Assembly: GCA_020912385.1 (NCBI GenBank)
Contig: CP087221.1
Coordinates: 62,001 to 126,000, forward strand
DNA: 64,000 nucleotides
Source: Neofusicoccum parvum
Taxonomy: Eukaryota; Ascomycota; Dothideomycetes; Botryosphaeriales; Botryosphaeriaceae
Direction: 5' to 3'
The notes below the pieces were generated by a model. It was not told the origin of the DNA. It was given only the letters and a program-made list of their open reading frames with translations, and ran no database searches. This document shows positions 1 through 12,300 of the stretch, one piece after another (the stretch's first letter is position 1; each line of letters opens with the position of its first letter). The translations under genes were made by a program, and so were the position numbers.

Positions 1-1036
1 GGCGAGAACATACTTGTTGTGCCATTACCAGCCAATTACTCCTGGTTCGTATATGCGAAGGGAGGCCGGCAATGCACGTTGGTGGCAAACAACGACCGCT
101 TATCAATGCACCACTGCGCGAGCCGCAGCTACCGTGGAACGGAGGAGCAGGGGAAAAATGAGGATGATCATATGTCCGCAAAGACATTGCAGCTGCCCGC
201 TTTAGCGCGCCGTTTCGCAAACGCTCAACAGTGAGATTGCCCTCAACATGCACGGTGGCTAGCATTTGAGGCTGAGTCGTCGCCGCGGGATACTTAAAAT
301 AAGAACACTCGCACGGCTGTTCACTGCCTCGTGATGCCTCGAGAAGCATTCCTCCAACGGCAGTGCTCCAGCTGGCGAACTTCTTCACCGCATTCGAAGA
401 GCGAGCGCAGTTTCAATGGCTGGGACAGCGATTGGACGTCCAGGGTGTGCGGTGGTCGGCGCCGGCAGTCCGGTTGCCAATACCCGTTCCATGCACCGTC
501 CGTAATCCCATCATGTTTTATACGTTGGATATGGATCGTGCGTCGCATAGAGGCTGCGTACAATGCGCGGCCTAGCAACCCCAAAGGATCTTCTCGCTCA
601 GCAGCATCTCAAATCTATCGAAGTCTGCCCGGACCATCGGCCCAGCCGACTGGCCTTTCTTTCCGAAAGCTCAGTCCATACAGCTCGTCGTCAACCTACC
701 TAGAACTATATATTGTACCTTTCGCCTCTCTCAATCAGTACCAAAGTGCCCTATCAACAAAACCCTTGACCAATCTACTATATTTCTTTGAGCCCCGAGC
801 TGATGCGGACACATTGCTATTTAACGTATTTACCTCGAGCGTGAGCGTGTGCTCCGGAATCGTTCCTACCCTGCCCGATTCTGGCTTGTATGCCTACAAT
901 TGAGCCTGATCGGGAGGCCTAAGACCCTTTTAGCGACTCCTTTTACTGCGTCAATATATTTCTATTTTCTGGGAAAACACTACGCCACAGCCACCGCATT
1001 CTACTGGTCGGGTCAGTTTCGCTCTTCACGTTGAAA
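1..1036. other. upstream intergenic region, no gene seen
   Basis: No reading frame here has recognisable domains or plausible splice structure. The last few hundred bases are probably promoter and 5' UTR of the Myb gene that follows. Confidence 0.4.
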
Positions 1037-2116
1037 ATGACGCGCAAGGCACGCCTACATCCTTGGGAACAGGCCGAGGATCGCCTGCTTCTCAGCATCG
1101 TATCCGAGCAAGGTACCAACAGCTGGAAACAGATAGCGCAGACCCTGCGTACCCGTAGCGCCAAGCAGTGCCGAGAGCGCTTCCACAATAGCCTAGATCC
1201 TTCCTTAAGGCATGAGCCCATAACGCCAGGCGAAGGTGAGGTTATTGAGCATCTGGTTGCAGAGATGGGCAAGAAATGGGCTAGAATTGCACGTCAACTC
1301 AATGGCCGCAGCCATAACGCTGTCAAGAACTGGTGGTATGGCGCCCAGAATAAGAGGAAGCAGATCTCTAGGAGGCATCGCAGAAGGCTTGAGAATAGTC
1401 AGACGTACTACCTCGACCGTAGTCGATGCGAAAACCAGCAGCTGCTATCTAGTTGCCAAACTGAACAGCACCACTGGCATCAACAACATCAACGCCAGTC
1501 TTGTCTCGTTCTACCTTCTATCCAGACGTACCTCGCCACCACCAGCGCCAAGGATACCCCCATCTCCTCTGTCTACGGTCCAATCTCCACTGAGAATGCG
1601 CTCTCACTTAAATTCGACTGCGGACTACAGCCATGGCCTTTTCATCATCAAAGATCACCTGTGGAGAACACTTATTCTCCATCGCCTGGCAGACACAGTG
1701 AACGCCGCTTTTTCACTCCAGCAGAGGTCCTAGATGATGGTTCCTTCCTCGCCGATGATGATGGCTTACAAATACAAATATCAAGGGCATTGTCTACCGA
1801 CTATGACGATGCGGGTGCACGCGAGTGTGGGCAGTCAAATCTTTCTGTGTATCCAACCTCCGTTAGTGATGGTTTACAACACACCTTCTACGCACCTGGT
1901 TGTGAATCGATTGGCAAAAGGTGGCCCACTCCTCGCGGTTCCATTTCGCGACGCCCGAGCCCAGTCCAACTCTTACCTGATAGGCGATCACACTGCCTGA
2001 TCCGGAAGTCACTGCCCAGTTTCGGCGATGTGGTACAGTCTATAGCGCAGCGTATGACCGCGAAGCTTGAGCCGACTCCAGTACTGCCGCCCATCAAGCT
2101 GGATAAGTCCCGCTAG
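1037..2116 (+). CDS. Two-repeat Myb/SANT DNA-binding protein
   Basis: Single-exon protein of 359 residues. Two Myb/SANT repeats lie at the N terminus, roughly residues 8-56 (HPWEQAEDRLLLSIV, NSWKQIA, CRERFHN) and 59-108 (ITPGEGEVI, KKWARIARQLNGR, AVKNWW). Spaced tryptophans and the NxVKNWW recognition-helix pattern are those of R2R3-type Myb proteins, so nuclear sequence-specific DNA binding is expected. The rest is Ser/Pro/His-rich and probably disordered, as in fungal FlbD-like regulators. The first ATG of the frame is at 1037; the two codons before it (TTG AAA) are not a start. The frame is intact and shows none of the stop-rich decay seen further along. The targets are unknown. Confidence 0.8.
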   Translation: MTRKARLHPWEQAEDRLLLSIVSEQGTNSWKQIAQTLRTRSAKQCRERFHNSLDPSLRHEPITPGEGEVIEHLVAEMGKKWARIARQLNGRSHNAVKNWWYGAQNKRKQISRRHRRRLENSQTYYLDRSRCENQQLLSSCQTEQHHWHQQHQRQSCLVLPSIQTYLATTSAKDTPISSVYGPISTENALSLKFDCGLQPWPFHHQRSPVENTYSPSPGRHSERRFFTPAEVLDDGSFLADDDGLQIQISRALSTDYDDAGARECGQSNLSVYPTSVSDGLQHTFYAPGCESIGKRWPTPRGSISRRPSPVQLLPDRRSHCLIRKSLPSFGDVVQSIAQRMTAKLEPTPVLPPIKLDKSR

Positions 2117-4402
2117 CAGGCCGAACACTGTTGCTTCCACTCTCAGCTGAATTCTGCAACCTACGGATCAATCTCGGTTTCTATCACTTTCTTTTTTCGT
2201 TAGGGATGATTTTTGGGTAATGACGATTGTATCTATTTGCACTAGAGTATATCTCCTTTAGCTTCTCTCATTAACGTTGTATTCCAGAGGAAACTGTTGC
2301 CAACTGAAATGATAGAAACTATGTGCCTTATCTTACCCTTCTATTAGGCCTTGACGAAGTAAAACAGCGATGGCCTAGCATATATCTGCATAAGTAAGTA
2401 TGAACCACCCGTAAAATGAGAAGTGCGATGCTGGAGCTAAGAGATTGTAGGGACCAATCCGATTTTGTCGACGGCTTCAGATGAGAGCAGCTGATGTTAG
2501 ATAGCGTCACAATTCCAGGGAGTGAAGGAAAAGTTATCCGATTAGCAAATAGTAAGAAGGTATTCTCGGATAATTTTTGTCAGCTACCCTTAGCATGAGG
2601 TTGGTCGCGCACAAAGTCAACAGGCTATCACGGCCATCCATTAAAATATCCAGAGTGAACATTGCATGCCGATAGCAGTCTATCAAAGTAATTCGATGCA
2701 AGTGAAAATCAAGGCCAGCAAGAGATTCTAGACTCAGGTTCACGGTGGCCAAGTGAGGCGGTGGAAAGCTACCGCGACGCATCTCTGCCTAAAAGCAGAC
2801 AGAGGTGTATCAAGCAATCTAACGCTTAGTTCGGAGCGGGTTCCGCCTCGCATCACCTCGCGGATATTAATTGCCGGGAATAGGCGAAACAGCTGCCAGG
2901 GCGCTCCTTATCGCACATAAAGGAGCTGCCGCATGCAAATTGGGGCGCATGCGCTAGTTCTGCTTGACGCGCGACAAGGAAATGAATGGGAGCACGGCAG
3001 ATGCACCTAGAGTAAGGGGCGTATCTGATTTTAGCAGCACCCAAGACGGCAGCAGCTACAGCCCTAAGTAGTATGTCACCGACGCGTAAAATCCCTCACT
3101 TGAGGCGGATTCAGTCGCACAGGAGTCTCTGCACCTTGTAGCATGGACTCCATATCGGTCTGACGGACATTTCGGGTAGAGCCCCTTGGGGTAAGCGTAC
3201 TACCGGCCGATATCGGTAAGTGGGTTGTGTACCACCCAAAAATGGCCAAGGTTCCAGCATGCGGCTGCCTGTTTCTGACTGAATTGAATTCATGGAAGCT
3301 TTACGAGGCATATGTTCGATGCAATATGAGCGCATGCTAAGCGCGATTGTGTGACGTGCATTCATGATTATACTCGGAGATTTGATTGTTCCACATTGCC
3401 GTTTGCTTGACGTGAATTTAGGCGCGCATGCCAAGCACAGCGAACGACGAGCTAGTTTCGTCGAGAGATATGCGCGCATGCTCCGAAGTACAACTAAAGC
3501 GTTACCTTATACTTCGAACTTGAAATTAATCAATAGATTTTGAAATGTATAAAAAGGTTGAAATATGATATAGAATTCTGGGTCACCTTTACGTAGAGGA
3601 CAGCTATTTCACGTAGATACTAGCCTTCCGCCTTTCGAATTATCTTAGGAAGGGTCTTCCTCACTCCTAAAGGAGTTAAAAGTAATAGGAATTAAATTCG
3701 CGAAAGTTATATCTATCCTAAGGGGAGGTGGCCGTCTCCTTATTTTCATTATATTAATCTGCATGTTGATCATACAAGCTAATTTTTTTTCATCACTACA
3801 TATCCTCAGCCGTACGTGAAGCTAGAATGGCGAGAGAGACGGATTTAAAACATCAAGCTGTACAAGACGAAGAATAAGCAACGACAGATATAAGCTAGGA
3901 ATTATAAGACAGGGAACAAACAATATAGAGTAAACTATAACTGGTAGAAATAAGTAATAGGGACGATTCGGTCAGCTACAGAGAAAAATTTACTTAAGGG
4001 ACAATGAAAACCTTCAATCGTTTCGGCATGGAACATAGACCAGTACGTGCAAGAGCAATATAAGGGATCTAAGCAACGGGGTCGATCTCAATAGGAGAAA
4101 GAATAGGGAAACTGATGGATTCATGCTAAATCAGTCTGAATTGATGAATGAGTGTATTGATTGTTCTGTTTTTAAGACGCTCCCGGTATTGAGCCTTAGA
4201 TGTCTCAGAATAAATAAATGACCAAGCTGATATACCATCTAATAACGGATAACGGAGATGATTGAGCTCATTTTCCATTATAATCTTATAAATCTCGAAC
4301 CGGATCGTAGAAACCTATCTTCTAGGTTAGATAAAAGATTTCACCTAAAGATAACCAAGTTCGAAGTAACGACCGGTCTTTTTAACTAGAAATCAAGATA
4401 TA
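2117..4402. other. gene-poor, increasingly AT-rich intergenic DNA
   Basis: No supported gene. From about 3500 the base composition falls sharply in GC and all frames are stop-rich, which suits old repeats altered by RIP. No intact repeat ends were found. Confidence 0.45.
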
Positions 4403-4998
4403 CTAACCGTGATGTTTATAGTTCATAGTCTTTCTAGAACCTTCCTCGGATGTTGTTATAGTTTCAAAGCTGTTTATAACGATAATACTCGCCCTTAACG
4501 ATTCTTTCTTCTTTCGGCGCTGATTTCTACCATCGCGATATCGGAAGGTGTGCCAAAGTAACCAGCGAATTACCCAGTTGTCTTCGTTTGGTCCGTCTAA
4601 GTAGTGACCTTTCTGGTAGTATGGCCGTGTACGCACACTGGCTGCGCGATATATGTTCAGCACCTCACGGTGCATAGCTGTCTCCGTGATCTGAGTGGAC
4701 GAAAATGGCGGTCGTAGATTAGGGTCTGCGCGGTATTGCGGTAGCAAGTTCGATAGGTCCTGACTCGTACGTCTAAGCCCCTTAGCCGCCTCTTCCTTTG
4801 TGGTTCGTAAGTAAATTTTCTGCATCCATAGCGACGTGTCTTTGCGTACCGCACCTTCATTAGCTCATAAAGCTCCTGGTGGCTCGGATCGTCCTCTGAA
4901 AGGCCTAGCCTCCGAAGGAAGTCTGCTTTGCTCCGGCTTGGTGCTAGTTTGACCGAAGACATATTGGTCGCAAGATATGCTGGGCTTGATATTTTCAT
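4403..4998 (-). pseudogene. Broken copy of an unrecognised gene family (paralogue of 5998-6697)
   Basis: Read from 4998 leftward, the first part gives SRSKADFLRRLGL and ends near YELMK. The frame then shifts by what looks like a decayed intron (donor GTGCGG). It continues as KEEAAKGLRRTSQ, PPFSSTQITETAMHREVL and DNWVIRWLLWHTFRYRDG. These segments match the spliced product of the gene at 5998-6697 in order and spacing. The second donor and third exon are not recognisable here, and the acceptor of the first intron has lost its CAG. I read this as a non-functional duplicate in opposite orientation to its intact sister. No known domain was recognised. Confidence 0.6.
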
Positions 4999-5997
4999 AG
5001 AGGGAGGTCAGTAATAGCTCCAATGCTCGCCGTCTTTGAAATTTTACGAGGTAGTAATGTAGTCTTACGTGTCTTTTCTAGGAATTATAAAAAGCCACAT
5101 GCTGCATCGTCGCTAGAATTCGGTGTGCGTAGCGGGGTAGACTGAGTAGAGTAGTGTTACCATGCATAATGCTTTTTATCGATATTAGGAGGTCACGCGA
5201 GCTGATCAAGCAGCGTTACTACATTAGCGCTTATCTTTATTGAGAAAGCCGCCACAATTATGCTTGAAGGCATTTGAGTAATACTCCTGCTGTATTACAG
5301 CTTGTAGGCGAAACTAACCTACGGGCTTACTTCCATCGGCTAGAAGCGTGATTAACTACTTCTAATTTATTAGAAATTACTGAATAACTTAGCTCTTTAT
5401 CCTTCATCTATAGGTTTTTTTTAAAACGCGTTTAAATGGAATAGAAATAGTAAAAGTAGATGTAAATACCACCTTACGTTGCGCTAGTAGCTCTAGTACT
5501 TATAAATAAGATGTAGAGTTGAAAGTTATAAACTATATCAGTCCAAAATCACGTGTTAATGCTTTTTATACATGCGTTCTTTTTTTTGACCTTCTCAGAA
5601 TACTATATATAACTAGACCCACTCGCCTGTCCTTTATAGCATGGACGAAATCCAATCATTTCTAACCCTACAGAAAGTGAACATTAGGGTGCGGGAGGCT
5701 TGCGTAGAGGGGGGTAGGGGTGATTGAGACAATGGTGTAACTAAGAAAAAGCAACCACCAACGCGTAATCTCGGCTAATATATGATCATCGAGTGCCGGA
5801 ACAGCCCCTTCCTCGGAAACAGGTCCGATAGCTGAGGCGGTGATAAATCTAGTCTAAGATGTTCTTGTCCCCACTCACCTCAAGAAAACACTCGATGTTG
5901 GCTTTTTGTGAAATCACAGACCACCCTATACCCCGACCTCAAGCTCAGAATCTTATTTGAATCTCAACCACGGAGTCAATACTACCCATTCGTCCTT
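4999..5997. other. AT-rich spacer between the two inverted paralogues
   Basis: Low-GC DNA with dense stops in all frames. No RNA gene, LTR or terminal repeat was recognised. The last few hundred bases should contain the promoter of the gene at 5998. Confidence 0.4.
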
Positions 5998-6697
5998 ATG
6001 AGGCTAGCAGTTAGTCGACCGAAACGCGAGTTTCTAAAGAATCTTCGGCTTTCGAGTAGCAATCAAGGGGATAGAGATATCTACCAGAAGATCAAGGTAT
6101 GAGCACAAGTCTCAGTAATAAAGCACCTGACTGAAATTCAGAAGAGCGAGGCTACTGAGGGCTACAAAAGACTTTGCCAGAACCGCGGTAACCTAATATC
6201 CCAGTGTCGAGATGACGCTTCTATCCAGCCACCATTCTCCTCGAGCCAGATCACAGAAACAGCCACGCATAGAGAAGTGCTCGCCATCTATTCTCGGGCA
6301 AGTGTAACAACAAAAGCATATTATGACCTCGGGAGGTTCTTCGATGGTGGCCATGATGATAATTGGGTAATTCGATGGATGCTATGGAATGTTACTCGTT
6401 ATACAATCAACGGTAAACGGCGTCGAGGTATGAGATTACGCTTATCTTTTTAAGGAGGCGCTCAATAGTTATTCTCATCATCAAAATATCTTATAGACGC
6501 TGACTAACTTTTTTTCTTGGCTAGGCAAAAGAATGATCGAACGAGACCACCGAAGCGAACCAGCCAAACACAGTCGCAACTACCAAACCTCGACCGCATC
6601 CCAAAACTGGAGTTATGAAAACACACCGTACTTCGACATCCTCTACGATAGCAACTTGTTTTCGCTATTGACAGAATCACTAGCTTCCGAGCCGTAG
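5998..6697 (+). CDS. Unrecognised three-exon gene, intact after splicing (185 aa)
   Basis: Exons at 5998-6096, 6142-6427 and 6525-6697. Intron 1 (45 nt) runs GTATGA...CTGAC...TTCAG. Intron 2 (97 nt) runs GTATGAG...GCTGACTAAC...GGCTAG. Removing both gives one open frame from ATG to TAG, although each exon alone is short and the unspliced sequence is full of stops. The protein starts MRLAVSRPKREFLKNL. It has a conserved centre (PPFSSSQITETATHREVL, YYDLGRFFDGG, DNWVIRWMLWNVTRY), a basic KRRRGKRMIERD stretch and a tail with NWSYENTPYFDILYD. The core is shared with the broken copy at 4403-4998. The Trp-rich WVIRWMLW motif may be a small binding domain, but I cannot name a family. Further upstream exons cannot be excluded. 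Confidence 0.6.
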
Positions 6698-7021
6698 CCG
6701 ATAATGTCCCCTCCAGGAATATCTGCCCTAGCTGGGAAGTCTTGGCTTTGCGGGCCGTTATTGTGCATTGAAGTCGAATGTCCCTGCGTAGAGTCCGCGC
6801 TGCAATTCGTCCGATTCTTCACGCTGCGGTTAATTGGCACAAGCTTTAATCTGTTGCAGGATACGGTTCAGGGTCTTTTCTCAACAACCACTCTTTACAG
6901 TCACTCTCTTTGAGTCACATTTTAGATAAAGAACACGTAGCTAGATAGCCACAGGATATAAAGAGGAGCCCCTCCTACCAGGTCCTCTTGCCCTCATGCC
7001 TCACTGGGCCACATGAGAATA
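6698..7021. other. intergenic, no gene seen
   Basis: 3' flank of the three-exon gene up to the solo LTR. The 5-bp duplication GAATA ends at 7021. Confidence 0.4.
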
Positions 7022-7168
7022 TGTTGGATTGTTGATGAACAACGATGATCCATTGATATTGGCATGAAGAGGAAGAGGGTGGGTGACCCGCTTGCCTCTT
7101 ATATGAGTGATTGTGGCTAAGCTATGTGGTGTGATATAAGGAGACCTTAAAACACGTGATATCCAACA
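7022..7168 (+). mobile_element. Solo LTR, copia-type, family A copy 1
   Basis: 147-bp element beginning TGTTGGAT and ending ATCCAACA, the short inverted ends typical of Ty1/copia LTRs. It is flanked by a perfect 5-bp target duplication, GAATA at 7017-7021 and 7169-7173. No internal retrotransposon sequence is attached, so the element was reduced to one LTR by recombination. A copy in reverse orientation lies at 43852-43999. The plus orientation given is arbitrary. Confidence 0.9.
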
Positions 7169-7591
7169 GAATACAACTCGCTTTCCTCATCCAGTGCAAC
7201 ATAATCGTTTAGGTGCTGTCAACCACATAGCCCGCAAACACGTGTTTTACCTCCTTGTTCCACACGCGTTTTACTACTTGTCTTGTTACTACACCATACA
7301 CCTACCCCTGCACAAGTCATTCACCCTAGTTATGCGTATTTCCGTAAATCCGATCATTACATCTATATAGCAAGATTCTGTAGCAACAATAAGAAAACGA
7401 GCGGCGTCTTACTTTCTCGCACCGTTCGACATCTACTTAAAGTCTGACCGCCTGGCCGTCTGGCTGCCATCCCCGATACCTCGTGTGGCATTCAAGCAAT
7501 TCTCTGTTCTATAAAACTCTGAGCCATAGATGATTTTGTACGTATACACAGCCCCTAAACTAGTGTTCCAACTAACGCAACGTAGGACATC
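7169..7591. other. intergenic, no gene seen
   Basis: Probable promoter region of the gene at 7592. Nothing else recognised. Confidence 0.35.
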
Positions 7592-8564
7592 ATGTTCAGA
7601 GACACTGCAAGCATTCCTCTATCGATGAGTAATCTAAAATATTCGTCTGTTATCCATTCGGAGGCCCTGGATGGCTTGACATTGCTCGATGCACTCGCAG
7701 CTTGCGAAACAACCTCCTCTGATTTCCTGGACTTGAGAAATGACGTCCCGTTAACCGTTTGTCCTAAAGTACTCTACACTCAAAGCAATGCTACTTACAT
7801 TCAATCAACGAGCGACACGTCTTTCTTGAGTTCCCCGGATCTGGGAAACAACTTTCCTTTAGCCATTTCCCCCGAACAATTCCGAACTTCCGGAAAAACC
7901 GCCTCTACTCATTTATCATGGGACCCCTCAGTCCGTAAAAAACAAATGCACTGGACCCAAAGAAATCATTCAAGGCCAGAGCTGTGCTTCAGCAAAGCTG
8001 GCAATGCTTTTATCGCCGTAAGGAGGACCTACAAATCCAGAAACGCCGCACACACACTCGAGACCGGTTTTGCCGGCACGGCCGTGAAGAGGAAGCGAAA
8101 CGATCGGCAGAATGATTTACGTACAGCTAAATCACCGAAAAAGGTATGTCTTACCTGTTGGCATCCGTTTTTCCCATGCTGATGCGTCGATGGAGAGGCG
8201 AAAGGTATCCCCCGAACGTGCTATGTTTGAAGTAGCGATGGTTCGTGAGCGTCGGCAGCTCGAGCCTGCACTCCGCGTTGGTGAATTGCCGCCACTGTTG
8301 CGGGACAGTTATGATAAGTCGATTGAAAAAGAAATGAAAGCAGTAGCCCGAGTGGGTGATGAGAATCAACCTGTCGTATCAGTGATCCAAACAGATACTG
8401 AGCGACTTCGTAGCCTTTCTCACCAAGTTGACGGGCTACAAAAACAGCTTTCTCAGACACAGAAACTAGTGGAGAAGGTGCAAAAGTGTGATGGCTTGCA
8501 TCCGGTGTGCTCGCGGGAATGCAGTAGCATTGCTATCTACAAGAAGACTAAACTGAGGATCTAA
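7592..8564 (+). CDS. Unrecognised two-exon protein with basic region and coiled coil (about 306 aa)
   Basis: Exons 7592-8143 and 8196-8564, joined across a 52-nt intron with donor GTATGT, a CTGAT branch-like site and acceptor GGAG. Both exons are in phase 0. The N-terminal 130 residues are Ser/Thr-rich and probably disordered. A basic segment (KRKRNDRQ) follows around residue 170 and could be a nuclear localisation signal. After the intron come RRKVSPERAMFEVAMVRERR and a heptad-like stretch (LRSLSHQVDGLQKQL) that should form a coiled coil. The layout resembles a nuclear regulator, but no DNA-binding domain was recognised. The acceptor two bases downstream (GAG at 8197) is an alternative but breaks the frame. 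Confidence 0.5.
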
Positions 8565-8929
8565 AGGAATGAGCAATCTTTCGTAGTTTTATATCCCTTG
8601 ACGAGTAGGCAGCAGTAGGTGGCAGCAGGCAGCAGTGCCGAATTATCGCCGCAGGATCCCCAAGGCACATTACGGTTCTAAACCGTCACAAAAAGCAGCA
8701 ATTCAAGATGCAGAAACAGCTAGAAATGAAAATTCTGGTTGGAGGAGGGGAACCTGACGTGTATGGAGGGTGGTAGATAATAATTTCAAGCAATGCACTC
8801 GAGTTCCATCTTGAACTTATAGTTATCGAGATGCACGTTCTTCATATCATCGCTGAGGTGTGGGTAGAATGTGTTCTGCTTTAAGAAGCTCACGTAGGAA
8901 CACGTCTCAATCAGGGATTCTAGCGGACG
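8565..8929. other. intergenic, no gene seen
   Basis: Contains a short imperfect run of CAG-like repeats near 8605-8640. Otherwise nothing recognised. Confidence 0.35.
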
Positions 8930-9045
<116 letters not shown>

Positions 9046-9366
9046 GCCTGGCGAAGAAAATGGACCAGGAAAACCAAGAGGACCAGGAGGACCCAGTGGA
9101 CCAAGGAGACTAGGATGGAATGAGAGAGCTAGGAATCAATACCTAGGGTAATTGTAGGACTGCCACAGCAGCCACTACTGGTAAGTAGAAGAACGGGAAA
9201 AGAAGGGGTAACGCACCCAACATAAAGAGAGGAGAGGTTTTCTACCTAGGAAATGTTTTCCCCCTCGTGTAAACTACTATAGATAGCCTACCCCGCATGG
9301 ACCCGTAAGGGAGCTAAATCGGGAAGAAAATGAATTTATTTATTTATTTTAATAATAATAGTAGGC
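9046..9366. other. intergenic, no gene seen
   Basis: Low-complexity AT-rich sequence with short TTTA and AAT repeats near 9330-9360, directly before the start of homology with the helicase relic. Confidence 0.35.
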
Positions 9367-12300
9367 GAGTATTTTTATTATTTACCCGAGTATCGGATCG
9401 CGGTGTGCAAGGAGTGCCGGCATAGCGTGTGGCCGGATCAGATCGAGGGCCATCTACGAGGTAAGCATCACGGATTCAGCCGCGGCCGGGCGGAGGAGGT
9501 GGCGGAGGAGGTTAGGGCGTGGTAGGGCTTGATCCGCTACGCCGGCGAGCTCGAGGTGCCAGCTCGAGTGGATAGGGCGGTTGAGGAGCTACCGCTGCAC
9601 GAGGACGGGCTATTATGTACGCTACAGCCGGATAGGTGCGGGTGTATTAGCCGTAGCGAGAAGACGATGAAGGAGCATTGGCGGAAGGAGCATTAGTAGT
9701 CAGTAGGCGGTAGTGGGAAGGGGGGAGGATCTGGCAAGAGCAAGGGCAACCGGGTTGAGAGACGGTTTCAAGAAGCAGTGAAACGGGTGCATTGTCAGCG
9801 CTTATTCCCCAGCCGGCACGGATCGCAGTATTTCGAGGTACGACGGCCGCTAGACGAGGTAGAAGAATCAGGCGAGAGTCGCCGAACCGGGGAGGACAAT
9901 AGCGACGAGAAGACAGCATAGACCCGTGTATAGCAGCAGGCGCAAGCACAATGGGTAGAGGCTGACAAGCAGGCGGCTGCAATCGTCCAGGAGGCCGAGA
10001 GGGATCAGGCGAACCCGTAGCTGGAGCGGACGCAGTGGCAGAAGTACTTGGTCGGCAAGAACCGCGGGGAGCTGCTGCAGGCCATCAGAAAGCCGGGAGG
10101 CGAGGAGGATGGTAAAAAGAACAAGGGCAGACGGTGAAGGGCCCCCGGCGAGGGTGAAGACGATCCGAACGAGCCGATCGAAACGGCCGTATGGGAGGCG
10201 ATAGAAGAGGTCGCGCGTATCAGTCAGGAGAGTGTGGCGAAGAGGGTGGGCGTGTCGATACGGATGCAGGTGATCCGCACGGAGAAGTATTAGACCCGGT
10301 ATCAGCCGCTGCAGCCGTACATGGACGAGGAGTCGATTAGGGACCGGACCCGGCTGTGGCAACAGGCGTTGATGTTCTTCGTCAGGACGCAGCGCGAGCA
10401 CGATTGGGATAGCCCGGAGTACAAGTTCACGCGCGGTCAGTTTAGGGCGTTTATCAGGTTAATAGAGGAGGCGGAGAGGGAGGTAAACGGGGAGGAATCG
10501 GACGGAGAGGACGGAGAGGACGGGGAGGGAAGCAGCGACGAGGGGAGCGGATGGGAAGAAGACGACGAAGGCGAAGAGGAAGAAAACGACGACGATAAAG
10601 GGGAAGACGGCGAAAGAGGTAGAGAAGACGACACCGAAAAAGCGCGGAAGTTAACCCGGGTTCAGCGGGCGTGCTTGGACTTTTACATTGAGCTGTTGAA
10701 TCAGCGGTTCGTCGAGCGCGAGTACGAGAGCGCGCTGGTATGTGCCGCAGCCGTGATAGGAGTCGACCCGATGGGCGAAAGCTGGCGAGGCCCGGAGACG
10801 TACTACTCAACTTTGTCGGCGTTGATCAAGGTAGCGCATTTTATGGTGGTGTAGAAGGCGTTTGAGGTAGCGACGCCGGTGGATGAGGACGGGCATTTTA
10901 GCGCGAGCGCGAGGCCGTGTAATTTTAACGACAGCAGGTTCGAAAGCGGGGGAGATAGCAGCAGTAGCAAGAGCAGTAGTAGGAGCAGCAGTAGGAGCAG
11001 CAGTTAGAGCAGTAGTAGTAGGAGAAGGAGTGGTAGTACCGACGGCTACAGCAATCGCATCAGACGCCCCGGCAGAAGTAGCTTACAGTGGGTCAACAAG
11101 ATGATGGACGATTTCATGGTCCGCGGTAGCGACAGCCCGATGCAGTGGTTTTTAGACTTACGGGCGTACGGGATGAAGATTCACTTCAATACGACGGCGA
11201 AGGGACACGTCGGGTGGAGGAATAGGGAGGTATTAGAGTACAAGAACATATCGTTCAGCATAGCGCAGTTCCGTGGGACGGTTCACAGACTGGTGCAGGC
11301 AACGGCCAAGGTGCTACTCGAGGATTTAATGTTTTGCAAGGGCCGGTAGGAGGTACCCGCGATCCCGTAGTATTTGACGCACGACGACCTGACGAACGGC
11401 CGCCGAGGGTGGAACGTTTTACATGATCAGCGTAACAGGTTCCCCGTGGACGGGTAGGTGTAGTTGTTCGAGTAGATTATATAGAACGCCGCCGTTATAA
11501 GGCGGTTTACCCGGCAGGGGACGGCGTCCGGGTTAAGCCGCGAGGCGGTGATAGACTGGATAGACCGGGTGGCGGTGTTTAAGGAGAAGCTGTTGGTGCT
11601 AATGTACATTACGGGCGGGTAGCCGGCGAGAGGGCCGGAAATTTTAAGCATCAGGCACAGTAACACGGCCGGGGTCGGGTACTGGTACATTTTCATCGAG
11701 GACGGGATGGTTGTGTTTGTGACGCGGTATTACAAGGGGTACGCGTTGCAGGGAGACGTCAAGATCATTCACCGATACTTACCGCGGGAGGTAGGGGAGT
11801 TGCTAGTGTAGTATTTATAGCTAGTTTTGCCGTTTCAGTAGAGGATGGGGGTGTTAGTTCGGGGCAGTCGGGGGGAGCAGCAGAAGCAGGAGCAGCAGGA
11901 GAAGCGGTAGGAGAAGCAGGAGAAGCAGGAGAGGTAATAGTCGCCGCTGTCCGCGCATTTATAGGCGCCCGAGCCGGGGAGCAAGAAATAGACGACAGAG
12001 CGCATGAGGCAGGCGATAAAGCGGGAGACGGCGGTAGGGCTGGGGCACAGGATTACCGTACAGGCGTACCGCGATATCGCAATAGCGATTAGTAGGCAGT
12101 GGATCCGTAGGCTAACGGCGTTCAGGCAGGACGACGGAGAGGCGGACGATAGTAAGCAGCCGTAGGATGAGGACGGCGCGGTAATCGCGGATACGTAGGT
12201 AGGACACATGTCGCATATGGCTGGAATAGTGTACGCAAGGGGGATTATAGAGCAGTTAGGCTGGGTAGTGGAGCGGAGGGAGAAGTTCTGGGCGTGTAGT

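Noticed and set aside
331..903. 190-codon open frame on the plus strand
   Set aside because: No protein-like composition, overlapped by frames on the other strand, and no family resemblance.
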